Made by a program: the position numbers and the translations under genes | Notes under the pieces: model-generated | What the model was told of the DNA's origin: nothing | Databases searched by the model: none | The model's input: the letters and a program-made list of their open reading frames with translations, nothing else | Part shown: positions 31,466 to 39,595 of the stretch, one piece after another | Layout: every line of letters starts with the position of its first letter | How positions within the stretch are numbered: the stretch's first letter is position 1 | Assembly (NCBI GenBank): GCA_035711845.1 | Contig: DASTBU010000168.1 | Span: 1 to 44,662, forward strand | DNA from: DASTBU01 sp035711845 | Lineage (GTDB): Bacteria > Acidobacteriota > Vicinamibacteria > Vicinamibacterales > 2-12-FULL-66-21 | DNA: 44,662 nt | Reading direction: 5' to 3'

Positions 31466-33378
31466 TACTTGTAGCTCCGCTGGCTCGGCTTCACGTACTC
31501 GAAGACGAGCGGTTCCTGGTGAAGCGTCGGCGGCTCCCCGACGCCGTTGAATTGCCATGCCGCGACGTACGAGAAGTGCTCGTCGTCACGGAGCGCCTCG
31601 CCCTCCGGCGTCTGGCTCTCCTCGCGGAAGTGTCCTCCGCAGGATTCGGTGCGGTGGAGCGCGTCCAGCGTGAGAAGCTCCGCGAACTCGAGGTAGTCGG
31701 CAACCCGCCCGGCGTACTCGAGGTTCTTGTTCATGTTGTTCTGCGGGCCCGGCACCGACACGTTCTGCCAGAACTCGTCCCGCAGCTGCGGGATGCGCTG
31801 CAGTGCCTTCCGCAGCCCCGCGTCGTTGCGAGCCATTCCCACCTCGTCCCAGAGCAGCGCCCCGAGCTCCCGGTGCAGCGCCCGCGGCGTCTTTGCGCCT
31901 TTGACCGCGAGGAGCCTGTCGATGCGCGCCTGCACAGCGGACTCGGCCTCCTTGAACGCGTCGTGGTCGACGGTGACCGGGGCGAGGGTCGTACCGCCGA
32001 GGTAGTTGGCCAGCGTGTAGGGGATGACGAAATACCCGTCGGCAAGGCCCTGCATCAGCGCGCTGGCCCCGAGGCGGTTGGCCCCGTGATCCGAGAAGTT
32101 CGCCTCGCCGAGCACGTGGAGCCCCGGAACGGTGCTCATCAGGTTGTAGTCGACCCAGAGCCCCCCCATTGCATAGTGGATGGCCGGATAGATCCGCATC
32201 GGCACCCTGTACGGGTTGTCGTCCGTGATCTTGGTGTACATGTCGAACAGGTTGCCGTAGCGTGTCCGAATCACGTCCTCGCCCAGACGCGTGATGGCAT
32301 CGGCAAAGTCGAGATACACTGCCAGGCCGCTCTCGCCCACGCCGCGGCCGTCGTCGCAGACCGCCTTGGCATTGCGCGAGGCCACGTCCCGAGGCACCAG
32401 ATTTCCGAAGCTTGGATACCGGCGTTCGAGGTAGTAGTCCCGTTCCGACTCCGGGACCTGCTCGGGCGGCCGCTTGTCGCCTCTGTTCTTCGGCACCCAC
32501 ACGCGGCCATCGTTCCGCAGGCTCTCGCTCATCAGCGTGAGCTTCGACTGGTGCGTTCCGGAGACCGGAATGCAGGTCGGGTGGATCTGCGTGTAGCACG
32601 GGTTGGCGAAGAACGCGCCACGCTTGTGCGCGCGCCACGCGGCAGTCACGTTGGAGTTCACCGCGTTGGTCGAGAGATAGTAGGCGGTCCCATAGCCGCC
32701 CGTGCAGAGCAGCACCGCATGGCCGGCGTAGCGCTCGATCTCTCCGGTGACCAGGTTGCGGCACACGATGCCGCGGGCCTGACCGTTGACTATTACGACG
32801 TCCAGTATCTCGCGGTTGGGACGGGACGTAACAGTGCCACGTTCCACCTGCCGCATCATCGACTGGTAGGCGCCGAGCAGCAGCTGCTGGCCCGTCTGGC
32901 CCCGAGCGTAGAATGTCCTCGAGACCTGCGCGCCGCCGAACGATCGATTATCGAGCAGCCCGCCATACTCCCGCGCGAACGGAACGCCCTGCGCGACGCA
33001 CTGGTCGATGATGTTCACGCTCAGCTGCGCGAGCCTGAAGACGTTCGCTTCCCGTGACCGGTAGTCGCCGCCCTTGATCGTGTCGTAGAACAACCGCTGG
33101 ATGCTGTCCCCGTCGTTCTGGTAGTTCTTCGCGGCGTTGATCCCCCCCTGGGCGGCAATGCTGTGGGCGCGCCGGGGGCTGTCCTGGATGCAGAAGCTCA
33201 GGACGTTGTAGCCCAGTTCCCCGAGCGAGGAGGCTGCCGACGCCCCCGCCAGCCCCGTGCCGACGATGATGACCGTGTACTTCCGCCGGTTGGCGGGATT
33301 GACCAGCTTCGAATCGAACCGATGCCGGTCCCACTTGTCCGCCAGCGGCCCGCCAGGAGCTTTGGAGTCGAGAGGCAT
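31465..33378 (-). CDS. sdhA: Succinate dehydrogenase / fumarate reductase flavoprotein subunit
   Basis: SdhA oxidises succinate to fumarate, or the reverse, on covalently bound FAD. The 637-aa protein has the FAD loop YTVIIVGTGLAGASAASSLGELGY, HSIAAQGGINAAKNYQNDGDS with the His for flavin attachment, YYLSTNAVNSNVTAAWRAHKRGAFFANPCYTQIHPTC, and YAMGGLWVDYNLMSTVPGLHVLGEANFSDHGANRLGASALMQG. Length and sequence are those of the three-subunit SdhCAB type seen in Bacteroidetes and Acidobacteriota. Both flanking gaps are filled with heptamer repeats. Confidence 0.95.
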   Translation of the reverse strand: MPLDSKAPGGPLADKWDRHRFDSKLVNPANRRKYTVIIVGTGLAGASAASSLGELGYNVLSFCIQDSPRRAHSIAAQGGINAAKNYQNDGDSIQRLFYDTIKGGDYRSREANVFRLAQLSVNIIDQCVAQGVPFAREYGGLLDNRSFGGAQVSRTFYARGQTGQQLLLGAYQSMMRQVERGTVTSRPNREILDVVIVNGQARGIVCRNLVTGEIERYAGHAVLLCTGGYGTAYYLSTNAVNSNVTAAWRAHKRGAFFANPCYTQIHPTCIPVSGTHQSKLTLMSESLRNDGRVWVPKNRGDKRPPEQVPESERDYYLERRYPSFGNLVPRDVASRNAKAVCDDGRGVGESGLAVYLDFADAITRLGEDVIRTRYGNLFDMYTKITDDNPYRVPMRIYPAIHYAMGGLWVDYNLMSTVPGLHVLGEANFSDHGANRLGASALMQGLADGYFVIPYTLANYLGGTTLAPVTVDHDAFKEAESAVQARIDRLLAVKGAKTPRALHRELGALLWDEVGMARNDAGLRKALQRIPQLRDEFWQNVSVPGPQNNMNKNLEYAGRVADYLEFAELLTLDALHRTESCGGHFREESQTPEGEALRDDEHFSYVAAWQFNGVGEPPTLHQEPLVFEYVKPSQRSYK

Positions 33379-33380
33379 GG

Positions 33381-33413
33381 GAATGCTGAATGGTGAACGC
33401 TGAATGCTGAATG
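33381..33413 (-). repeat. TGAATGC heptamer array upstream of sdhA
   Basis: Four units (TGAATGC, TGAATGG, TGAACGC, TGAATGC) start three bases before the sdhA ATG, occupying its ribosome-binding position. A TGAACCC-type array follows at 33446. Confidence 0.75.
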
Positions 33414-33445
33414 AACAGACGACAGGTGGATGTCACGGGCCCAAC

Positions 33446-33497
33446 GAACCTTGAACCCTCTGAACCTTGAACCCTCTGAACCTTGAACCCTTGAACC
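33446..33497. repeat. TGAACCC-type heptamer array after sdhC
   Basis: Alternating CTTGAACC and CTCTGAACC units run from 33446 to the sdhC stop codon at 33498. Together with 33381-33413 it fills the sdhC-sdhA gap, the only place in the window where the two repeat families sit side by side. Confidence 0.75.
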
Positions 33498-34169
33498 TTA
33501 TTTCATCAGATACACCCACACCGGGATGCTCGCGAGCCCGCCGGCGATGACGATCGCGCCGATGAGGCTCCAGGTCACGAGCCGCCGCGTATACCGCGGA
33601 TGATCCAGGCCCAGCGATTGGAAGCCACTGGCGATTCCGTGCCTGAGGTGGAGCCCGACGACCAGCGTACCGATGACGTAGAACGCCACCCAGATCGGCT
33701 GCGTGAACACTTCGATCTCGGTTCGATAGAGATCGCGCACCTCCTCGGGCCCCTGAACGAGATAGAACGTCCCGTACTTGAACTGCTTGACATGGATGAG
33801 CACGAAGAGCAGCGTCAGCAGCCCCGTGCCAATCATGGTCGACGATGCCAGGCTCTTCCGGCTCGTGTGTCCGGCCCGCTCTTTCTGTGCGTAGCGCACG
33901 GGCCGCGCTGCCTGGTTCGCGATCCACATCGTGACTGTCTTGTAGATGTGGATCAGGAACACCAGCAGCAGCCCGATCTCGATGACGATGATGAGCGGGT
34001 TGGAAATCAGTGCGTGGGCGTACCCATTGAATGCGTCCTGACCGAAGAAGATGATGGCGTTGCCAGCAAGATGCGTGATCAGGTACACGAACAGCGCCAG
34101 CCCCGTGAGTCCGATCAGCAGTTTCGTACCAACGGCGGACGAGAACACTCGACGCAGATTCGATGGCAT
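33498..34169 (-). CDS. sdhC: Succinate dehydrogenase cytochrome b558-type membrane subunit
   Basis: The 223-aa protein has five predicted membrane helices (including GTKLLIGLTGLALFVYLITHLAGNAIIFFG and LIIVIEIGLLLVFLIHIYKTV) with His residues placed to bind two b haems and a menaquinone site, as in the b558 family that works without a SdhD. MPSNLRRVFSSAVGTKLLIGLTG is the usual N terminus. The ATG at 34169 is chosen; upstream in-frame codons run into the promoter. First gene of sdhCAB. Confidence 0.92.
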   Translation of the reverse strand: MPSNLRRVFSSAVGTKLLIGLTGLALFVYLITHLAGNAIIFFGQDAFNGYAHALISNPLIIVIEIGLLLVFLIHIYKTVTMWIANQAARPVRYAQKERAGHTSRKSLASSTMIGTGLLTLLFVLIHVKQFKYGTFYLVQGPEEVRDLYRTEIEVFTQPIWVAFYVIGTLVVGLHLRHGIASGFQSLGLDHPRYTRRLVTWSLIGAIVIAGGLASIPVWVYLMK

Positions 34170-34198
34170 GTTGGGTGTGGGCTCCGGGGATCCTGTGA

Positions 34199-34228
34199 AT
34201 TGTACTTGCTGCCTTTCTCCGCGTGCAA
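34199..34228 (-). promoter_or_regulatory. Sigma-70-type promoter for sdhCAB
   Basis: On the minus strand TTGCAC (34228-34223) and TACAAT (34204-34199) are 18 nt apart. Transcription would begin near 34192, about 23 nt before the sdhC ATG. Confidence 0.6.
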
Positions 34229-34287
34229 CCGCGCCGCTCCGTGCGCGCAAGCGATTGACGACTGATCCTTGATCCTCTGCCGACCTT

Positions 34288-34314
34288 TGGCACATGATGA
34301 GGAGGTTTGTGCCA
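34288..34314. promoter_or_regulatory. Candidate operator in the sdhC-sucC divergent region
   Basis: TGGCACA and TGTGCCA are perfect 7-bp inverted arms with a 13-nt spacer, about 20 bp centre to centre, two helical turns. They overlap the -10 (CATGAT 34293-34298) and presumed start of a weak plus-strand promoter whose -35 is TTGATC (34269-34274), a good place for a dimeric repressor of sucCD. Confidence 0.4.
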
Positions 34315-34360
34315 CCAGTCGGTCGCGCCGTAAGCGTCCCGCCGGCACGCGGTCCATACG

Positions 34361-35521
34361 ATGAAAATCCACGAATATCAAGCGAAGGAGATCCTCGCTC
34401 GCCACGGCGTGCCGGTGCCGAAGGGCGAGGTCGTGTTCAAGGCCGGAGACGCGCGAGCGGTCGCCGAGCGTCTCGGTGGCGGCACCGTCGTTGTCAAAGC
34501 GCAGATTCACGCCGGCGGACGCGGCAAGGGGGGCGGCGTCAAGGTCGTCGGGAACCCTGACGAAGCAGAGCGCGCGGCCGACGCGATGCTCGGCATGCGC
34601 CTGGTTACGTATCAGACCGGACCCGACGGCCAGACCGTTCGGCGCGTGCTCGTGGAGCAAGGCCTCGGCATCGAGCGCGAGTTGTACCTCGGGATGGTGT
34701 TGGATCGATCGACGGAAAAGCCGGTTCTGATGGTGAGCCCGGACGGCGGCGTCGAGATCGAGAAGGTGGCCGACAAGACCCCTGAGCGCATCTTCAAGGA
34801 GTACGTCCATCCCGGCGCCGGCCTGGCCCCCTTCCAGACCCGCAAGCTCGCCTTCGCCCTGGATCTGGAAGGCGATCAGATCCAGCAGGCCGTCCGCATG
34901 GTGAAGGCGGTCTACGACACGTTCATCGATACCGATGCGTCGCTGATCGAGATCAACCCCCTGATCGTCACCAAGGAGGGGAATCTGCTCGCGCTCGACG
35001 CGAAGATGAACTTCGACGACAATGCGCTGTACCGCCACCCGGTAATCAAGGAGTTGAGGGACACCGCAGAGGAGGCACCGCTCGAGGTCGAGGCCTCGAA
35101 ATACTCGCTCAACTACATCAAGCTCGATGGAACCATCGGGTGCATGGTGAATGGCGCAGGCCTCGCGATGGCGACGATGGACATCATCAAGCTCGCAGGC
35201 GGGGAACCTGCGAACTTCCTCGATGTCGGCGGCGGCGCCAACGCGGAGCAAATCCGGAACGCCTTCAAGATCCTGACGTCGGATTCGAGCGTCAAGGCGG
35301 TGCTGATCAACATCTTCGGCGGTATCCTCCGCTGCGACGTGCTCGCCGAGGGCGTCATCGCCGCGGTCAAGGAGCTGGGGGTGCCCGTGCCCATCGTCAT
35401 CCGGATGGAGGGCACGAACGTCGAGAAGGGCAAGCAGATGCTTCGCGAGAGCGGCCTCAACTTCACCACAGCCGACACCATGAGCGAAGCAGCCGAGCAG
35501 GTCGTGGCGCTCGCCCTGTAG
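34361..35521 (+). CDS. sucC: Succinyl-CoA ligase (ADP/GDP-forming), beta subunit
   Basis: SucC with SucD interconverts succinyl-CoA and succinate with substrate-level phosphorylation. The 386-aa ATP-grasp protein begins MKIHEYQAKEILARHGVPVPKGEV and has KAQIHAGGRGKGGGVKVV, LIEINPLIVTKEGNLLALDAKMNFDDNAL and FLDVGGGANAEQIRNAFKIL. There is no obvious Shine-Dalgarno sequence before its ATG. sucD follows after 20 bases; sdhCAB is divergent. Confidence 0.96.
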   Translation: MKIHEYQAKEILARHGVPVPKGEVVFKAGDARAVAERLGGGTVVVKAQIHAGGRGKGGGVKVVGNPDEAERAADAMLGMRLVTYQTGPDGQTVRRVLVEQGLGIERELYLGMVLDRSTEKPVLMVSPDGGVEIEKVADKTPERIFKEYVHPGAGLAPFQTRKLAFALDLEGDQIQQAVRMVKAVYDTFIDTDASLIEINPLIVTKEGNLLALDAKMNFDDNALYRHPVIKELRDTAEEAPLEVEASKYSLNYIKLDGTIGCMVNGAGLAMATMDIIKLAGGEPANFLDVGGGANAEQIRNAFKILTSDSSVKAVLINIFGGILRCDVLAEGVIAAVKELGVPVPIVIRMEGTNVEKGKQMLRESGLNFTTADTMSEAAEQVVALAL

Positions 35522-35541
35522 CTTCCTATCCGGACACCCAC

Positions 35542-36414
35542 ATGTCAGTACTCATCGACAGGAACACCCGCCTCATCGTCCAGGGCCTCACCGGGCGTGA
35601 GGGCACATTCCACGCCAAACAGGCGGCCGCCTACGGCACGACGGTTGTCGGCGGGGTGACCCCGGGCAAAGGGGGTACGACACACGAAGGCTGGCCGGTG
35701 TTCAACACGGTCGACGAAGCTGTCAGGAAGACGGGCGCCGACGCCACGGTGATTTTCGTGCCGCCGGCCTTCGCCGCCGACGCCATCCTCGAAGCGACCG
35801 ACGCCGGCCTCCGGCTGGCCGTCTGCATCACCGAGGGCATTCCGACGCTCGACATGATGCGCGCGCTGATGATCGTGCGGCAGTCGAAAACGCGGCTCAT
35901 CGGGCCGAATTGCCCGGGAATCATCACCGCGGGCCAGGCCAAGGCGGGGATCATTCCGGGGCATATCTGCCAGGAAGGGCGCGTCGGCATCGTCTCCAAG
36001 AGCGGCACGCTCACCTACGAAGCGATCCACCAACTCACGCTGCGCGGCCTGGGCCAGACAACGTGCATCGGGATCGGGGGCGACCCGCTCATCGGCACGA
36101 GCTTCATCGACGCGCTGTCGCTCTTTGCCGCCGATGATGCGACCGAGGCGGTCGTGATGATCGGCGAGATCGGCGGAACGGCTGAGGAGGAAGCGGCGTC
36201 CTACATCAAGGCTCACTTCCGCAAGCCCGTCATCGGTTTCATCGCCGGGCAGACGGCGCCCCCGGGGCGTCGCATGGGTCACGCGGGGGCGATCATTGCC
36301 GGCGGCAAAGGCACGGCGGCCGAGAAGATGGTCGCACTCAGCCACGCCGGCGTGCACGTGGTGAAGAGCCCGGCCGACATCGGCGAAGCGGTGCAGACGG
36401 CACTCGGGCGTTGA
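35542..36414 (+). CDS. sucD: Succinyl-CoA ligase (ADP/GDP-forming), alpha subunit
   Basis: SucD binds CoA and carries the phosphohistidine. The 290-aa protein has VQGLTGREGTFHAKQAAAYGTTVVGGVTPGKGG (CoA loop), LIGPNCPGIITAGQAKAGIIPG, and the active-site GRRMGHAGAIIAGGKGTA with His247, matching E. coli His246. The ATG at 35542 is the family start; codons upstream lie in sucC in another frame. Confidence 0.96.
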   Translation: MSVLIDRNTRLIVQGLTGREGTFHAKQAAAYGTTVVGGVTPGKGGTTHEGWPVFNTVDEAVRKTGADATVIFVPPAFAADAILEATDAGLRLAVCITEGIPTLDMMRALMIVRQSKTRLIGPNCPGIITAGQAKAGIIPGHICQEGRVGIVSKSGTLTYEAIHQLTLRGLGQTTCIGIGGDPLIGTSFIDALSLFAADDATEAVVMIGEIGGTAEEEAASYIKAHFRKPVIGFIAGQTAPPGRRMGHAGAIIAGGKGTAAEKMVALSHAGVHVVKSPADIGEAVQTALGR

Positions 36415-36430
36415 CGACGGCGGATGGCGC

Positions 36431-36436
36431 TATAAT
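36431..36436 (+). promoter_or_regulatory. -10 element upstream of korA
   Basis: TATAAT is 57 bases before the korA ATG. A TTGACG overlapping the sucD stop is 14 nt away, short for a -35. It would allow korAB transcription apart from sucCD. Confidence 0.45.
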
Positions 36437-36493
36437 TCCGTGTAGCTTCACGTTTTCCAGAGAATTCAGCTGCTTCGCCGCGGAAGGACACCC

Positions 36494-38389
36494 ATGTCTT
36501 CGAGCGATCTCGCGGTCCAGGAGGCCGCCGTCTCATCTGTCGGCCATCGGGTAGTCAACGACTTCAGCATTCAGGTCGCCACGGTCAACGGCTCCGGCAG
36601 CCAGACGGCCAACCTGGTTCTGCTCCGGTCCATCTTTCAGAGCGGCGTGCCCGTGTCGGGCAAGAACATGTTCCCGTCGAACATCGCCGGCCTCCCGACC
36701 TGGTACACCATACGGGCCAACAAGGACGGGTACATCGGCAGGAAGAAGGAAATCGACTTCCTGGTCGCGATGAACGTGGAGACGGCGAAAGAGGATGTCC
36801 TGTCGCTCGAGTCCGGCGCGGCCGTGCTGTACGACGAGCCCCTGAAGCTCAGCGCGCTGCGGAGCGACCTCGTCTTCTATCCGGTACCGTTCGACAGGAT
36901 CGTTGCCGAGGTGTGCAAGGATGCCAAGCTGCGGCGCCTCGTCAAGAACATGATCTATGACGGCGTGCTGTCGAGGCTGCTGAACATCGAGCTCGCACAG
37001 ATGGAGCACGCGCTGCGGAAGCAGCTGGGGAAGAAGCTCAAGGCGATCGAGCTCAACCTCGGCGCGCTCCAGGCGGGGTTCGCATACGCGGAACAGAACC
37101 TTCACAAGCAGGACCCCTACTGGATCGAGCCGATGAACAAGACGTCGGACATGATCCTCGTCGAGGGGAACGCCGCCGCCGCGCTCGGCTGCATGATGGC
37201 CGGGGTGACGGTCGTCGCCTGGTATCCCATCACGCCTTCGTCGTCGCTCCCGGAGACGCTGATCGGGTACATGCGCAAGTACAGGCTGGACAAGGAGACG
37301 GGCAAGGCCACGTTCGCGATCGTGCAGGCCGAAGACGAGATTGCCTCGATCGGCATGGTGATTGGCGCAGGGTGGGCCGGAGCCCGGGCCATGACGTCCA
37401 CGGCGGGGCCCGGCATCTCGCTGATGGGCGAATTCGCGGGCCTGGCCTATTACGCGGAAGTGCCCGGCGTGGTGTTCGACATCCAGCGCGTCGGGCCCTC
37501 GACCGGGCTCCCGACCAGGACGGCCCAGCAGGACATCATCTCGACGGCGTTCTTATCGCATGGCGACACGAAGCAGATTCTGCTCATACCCGCCTCGGTC
37601 GAGGAGTGCTACACGATGTCGATGGACGCGTTCGACCTCGCCGAGCGCTTCCAGACTCTCGTTTTCGTGATGAGCGACCTGGATCTCGGCATGAACACGT
37701 GGATGTCGAAGACGTTCGCTTATCCCGAGCGCCCGCTGGATCGCGGCAAGGTGCTCGACGAAGAGACGTTGAAGCGGCTGGGGGAGTGGGGACGCTACAA
37801 GGACGTGGACGGGGACGGCATCCCGTATCGCACCATCCCCGGTGACGGGCTGCCCGCCTACTTCACGCGCGGCTCGGGGCACAACGAGCGGGGCCAGTAC
37901 AGCGAGCGGCCCGACGACTACGTCAACAACCTGGATCGGATCGCCCGGAAGTTCGATACCGCCCGCCAGCACGTGCCGAAGCCGGTGGTTGACGATGCCG
38001 AGGGCTCCGACATCGGCATCATCGGGTACGGCACCAGCCACTGGGCGATCGACGAAAGCCGCGACCAGATGGACAAGGAAGCCGGCATCAAGGCCGGCTA
38101 CTTGCGGCTGCGCGCCTATCCGTTCACGCAGGAACTGGCGGACTTCCTGGATCGCTACCAGCGCATCTACGTCGTGGAGCAGAACCGGGACGCCCAGATG
38201 CTCGGCTTGATGCGGCTGGAGTTCCCGGTGGAGCGGATTCAGAAGCTTCGCAGCGTGCTCCACTACAACGGCCTTCCCATCGATGCCCGTTCGATCACCG
38301 ACGAGATCCTGATTCAGGAGGGCCGGAAGACGCGCGAGTCGGTGACAAGAGATGCCGTGACCGCGGGCATGCACGCGGGAGGCGAATAG
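36494..38389 (+). CDS. korA: 2-oxoacid:ferredoxin oxidoreductase, fused gamma-alpha subunit (KorA-type)
   Basis: With KorB this enzyme oxidises 2-oxoglutarate (or a related 2-oxoacid) to succinyl-CoA, reducing ferredoxin; the reaction is reversible. The 631-aa protein has an N-terminal gamma domain (QVATVNGSGSQTANLVLLRSIFQSGVPVSGKNMFPSNIAGLPTWYTIRA) followed from about residue 210 by the alpha domain (EGNAAAALGCMMAGVTVVAWYPITPSSSLPETL; QAEDEIASIGMVIGAGWAGARAMTSTAGPGISLMGE; YVVEQNRDAQM). This gamma-alpha fusion order is common in KorA. The 2-oxoglutarate assignment rests partly on sucCD just upstream. Confidence 0.93.
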   Translation: MSSSDLAVQEAAVSSVGHRVVNDFSIQVATVNGSGSQTANLVLLRSIFQSGVPVSGKNMFPSNIAGLPTWYTIRANKDGYIGRKKEIDFLVAMNVETAKEDVLSLESGAAVLYDEPLKLSALRSDLVFYPVPFDRIVAEVCKDAKLRRLVKNMIYDGVLSRLLNIELAQMEHALRKQLGKKLKAIELNLGALQAGFAYAEQNLHKQDPYWIEPMNKTSDMILVEGNAAAALGCMMAGVTVVAWYPITPSSSLPETLIGYMRKYRLDKETGKATFAIVQAEDEIASIGMVIGAGWAGARAMTSTAGPGISLMGEFAGLAYYAEVPGVVFDIQRVGPSTGLPTRTAQQDIISTAFLSHGDTKQILLIPASVEECYTMSMDAFDLAERFQTLVFVMSDLDLGMNTWMSKTFAYPERPLDRGKVLDEETLKRLGEWGRYKDVDGDGIPYRTIPGDGLPAYFTRGSGHNERGQYSERPDDYVNNLDRIARKFDTARQHVPKPVVDDAEGSDIGIIGYGTSHWAIDESRDQMDKEAGIKAGYLRLRAYPFTQELADFLDRYQRIYVVEQNRDAQMLGLMRLEFPVERIQKLRSVLHYNGLPIDARSITDEILIQEGRKTRESVTRDAVTAGMHAGGE

Positions 38390-38447
38390 GGCCCGCGGCT
38401 GACGCGAGGCGCCGGCCTGCCAGCCGAGCAGGAATAAAAGAGGACCA

Positions 38448-39494
38448 ATGACCACCACCACAACCCCTCAGCCTCCGAAGAAGACCAACCGCATCGGTCT
38501 CGAGATGCAGCCCTATCGCGGCGGGAAGACGACGCTCTGCGCCGGCTGCGGTCACAATGCGATCTCGGAGCGCATCATCGACGCCTTCTTCGAGATGGGT
38601 GTGGATCCGCGGCAGGTCGTCAAGCTGTCGGGCATCGGGTGCTCGAGCAAGAGTCCGGCGTATTTCCTGGGCGCGGCGCACGGGTTCAACGCGGTGCACG
38701 GGCGGATGCCGTCGATAGGCACTGGCGCCATGCTGGCGAACCGGAAGCTGATCGCCATTGGCGTCAGCGGTGACGGGGACACCGGCGCGATCGGGATCGG
38801 GCAGTTCGTCCACCTGATGCGGCGGAACCTTCCCATCATCTACATCATCGAGGACAACGGCTGCTACGGCCTCACCAAGGGTCAGTTCTCGCCAACCGCC
38901 GATCTGGGCTCCAAAGCGAAGAATGGCATCGCCAACGATCTGCAGCCCATCGATACGTGCGCGCTGGCCATTCAGCTCGGCGCATCGTTCGTCGCGCGGT
39001 CGTTCTCTGGCGACAAGAAGCAGCTGCTGTCGATTCTCAAGGCGTCGCTGAGCCATCGGGGAACCTGCATGATCGACGTGGTGTCGCCCTGTGTGACGTT
39101 CAACGACCACGAAGGGTCGACCAAGAGCTATGCCTACGCCAAGGATCACGACGAGCCGCTTGGCGAGGTCAGCTTCGTGCCGTTCTTCGAGGACATCAGC
39201 ATCGAGTACGATCCAGGGACCACCACGCAGGTCGAGCTCCACGACGGGTCGATGCTGTACCTGAAGAAGGTGGCGGAGGATTACGATCCGACCGACAAAC
39301 TTGCCGCCATGCGTCTTCTGCACGAGACGGCGCGGCGCGGGGAGTTCGCCACCGGCGTGCTCTACATCGAGCCGGACAGGGATGATTTCGTCACCCTCCT
39401 GAACCTCGTGGACGAGCCGCTCGCGACGCTGCCCCTTTCGCGCGTCCGGCCCGGCCCGGAGGCCCTCGCCGAGGTTATGGAGGCGCTCAAGTAG
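38448..39494 (+). CDS. korB: 2-oxoacid:ferredoxin oxidoreductase, beta subunit (KorB-type)
   Basis: KorB binds thiamine diphosphate and a [4Fe-4S] cluster. The 348-aa protein has Cys31-x2-Cys34 (CAGCGHNAI), Cys65 in GIGCSS, a further Cys in VSPCVTFNDHEG as cluster ligands, and the ThDP motif VSGDGDTGAIGIGQFVHLMRRNLPIIYIIEDNGCYGLTKGQ. It has no fused ferredoxin domain. It is 58 bases after korA. Its TAG stop is followed directly by a heptamer palindrome. Confidence 0.94.
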   Translation: MTTTTTPQPPKKTNRIGLEMQPYRGGKTTLCAGCGHNAISERIIDAFFEMGVDPRQVVKLSGIGCSSKSPAYFLGAAHGFNAVHGRMPSIGTGAMLANRKLIAIGVSGDGDTGAIGIGQFVHLMRRNLPIIYIIEDNGCYGLTKGQFSPTADLGSKAKNGIANDLQPIDTCALAIQLGASFVARSFSGDKKQLLSILKASLSHRGTCMIDVVSPCVTFNDHEGSTKSYAYAKDHDEPLGEVSFVPFFEDISIEYDPGTTTQVELHDGSMLYLKKVAEDYDPTDKLAAMRLLHETARRGEFATGVLYIEPDRDDFVTLLNLVDEPLATLPLSRVRPGPEALAEVMEALK

Positions 39495-39592
39495 TGCTGA
39501 ATGTTGAATGCTGAATGCTGAATGATTCAACATTCAGCCACCATTCAGCACTCAGCATTCATTCAGCACTCAGCATTCAACATTCAGCATTG
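39495..39592. repeat. TGAATGC heptamer palindrome between korB and the S9 peptidase
   Basis: Arms 39495-39525 and 39559-39589 are 31-nt inverted copies with one mismatch, both with the variant unit TGTTGAA second from the outer end. The 33-nt loop holds further units. The array abuts the korB stop on the left and ends three to six bases before the peptidase ATG on the right, leaving no room for a Shine-Dalgarno sequence. Confidence 0.9.
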
Positions 39593-39595
39593 CTT

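Noticed and set aside
34294..34560. Short frame starting ahead of sucC behind an AGGAGG
   Set aside because: It runs into sucC in another frame and ends there with Arg/Gly-rich shadow sequence; the AGGAGG lies inside the inverted repeat. A short leader peptide is not excluded but not supported.
39495..39592. CRISPR array
   Set aside because: The units are seven bases with no unique spacers and form palindromes; no cas genes are present.
39515..39595. N-terminal extension of the S9 peptidase through the repeat
   Set aside because: The extra residues are only the translated heptamer repeat (HSALSIQ type); the signal peptide begins cleanly at the ATG at 39596.
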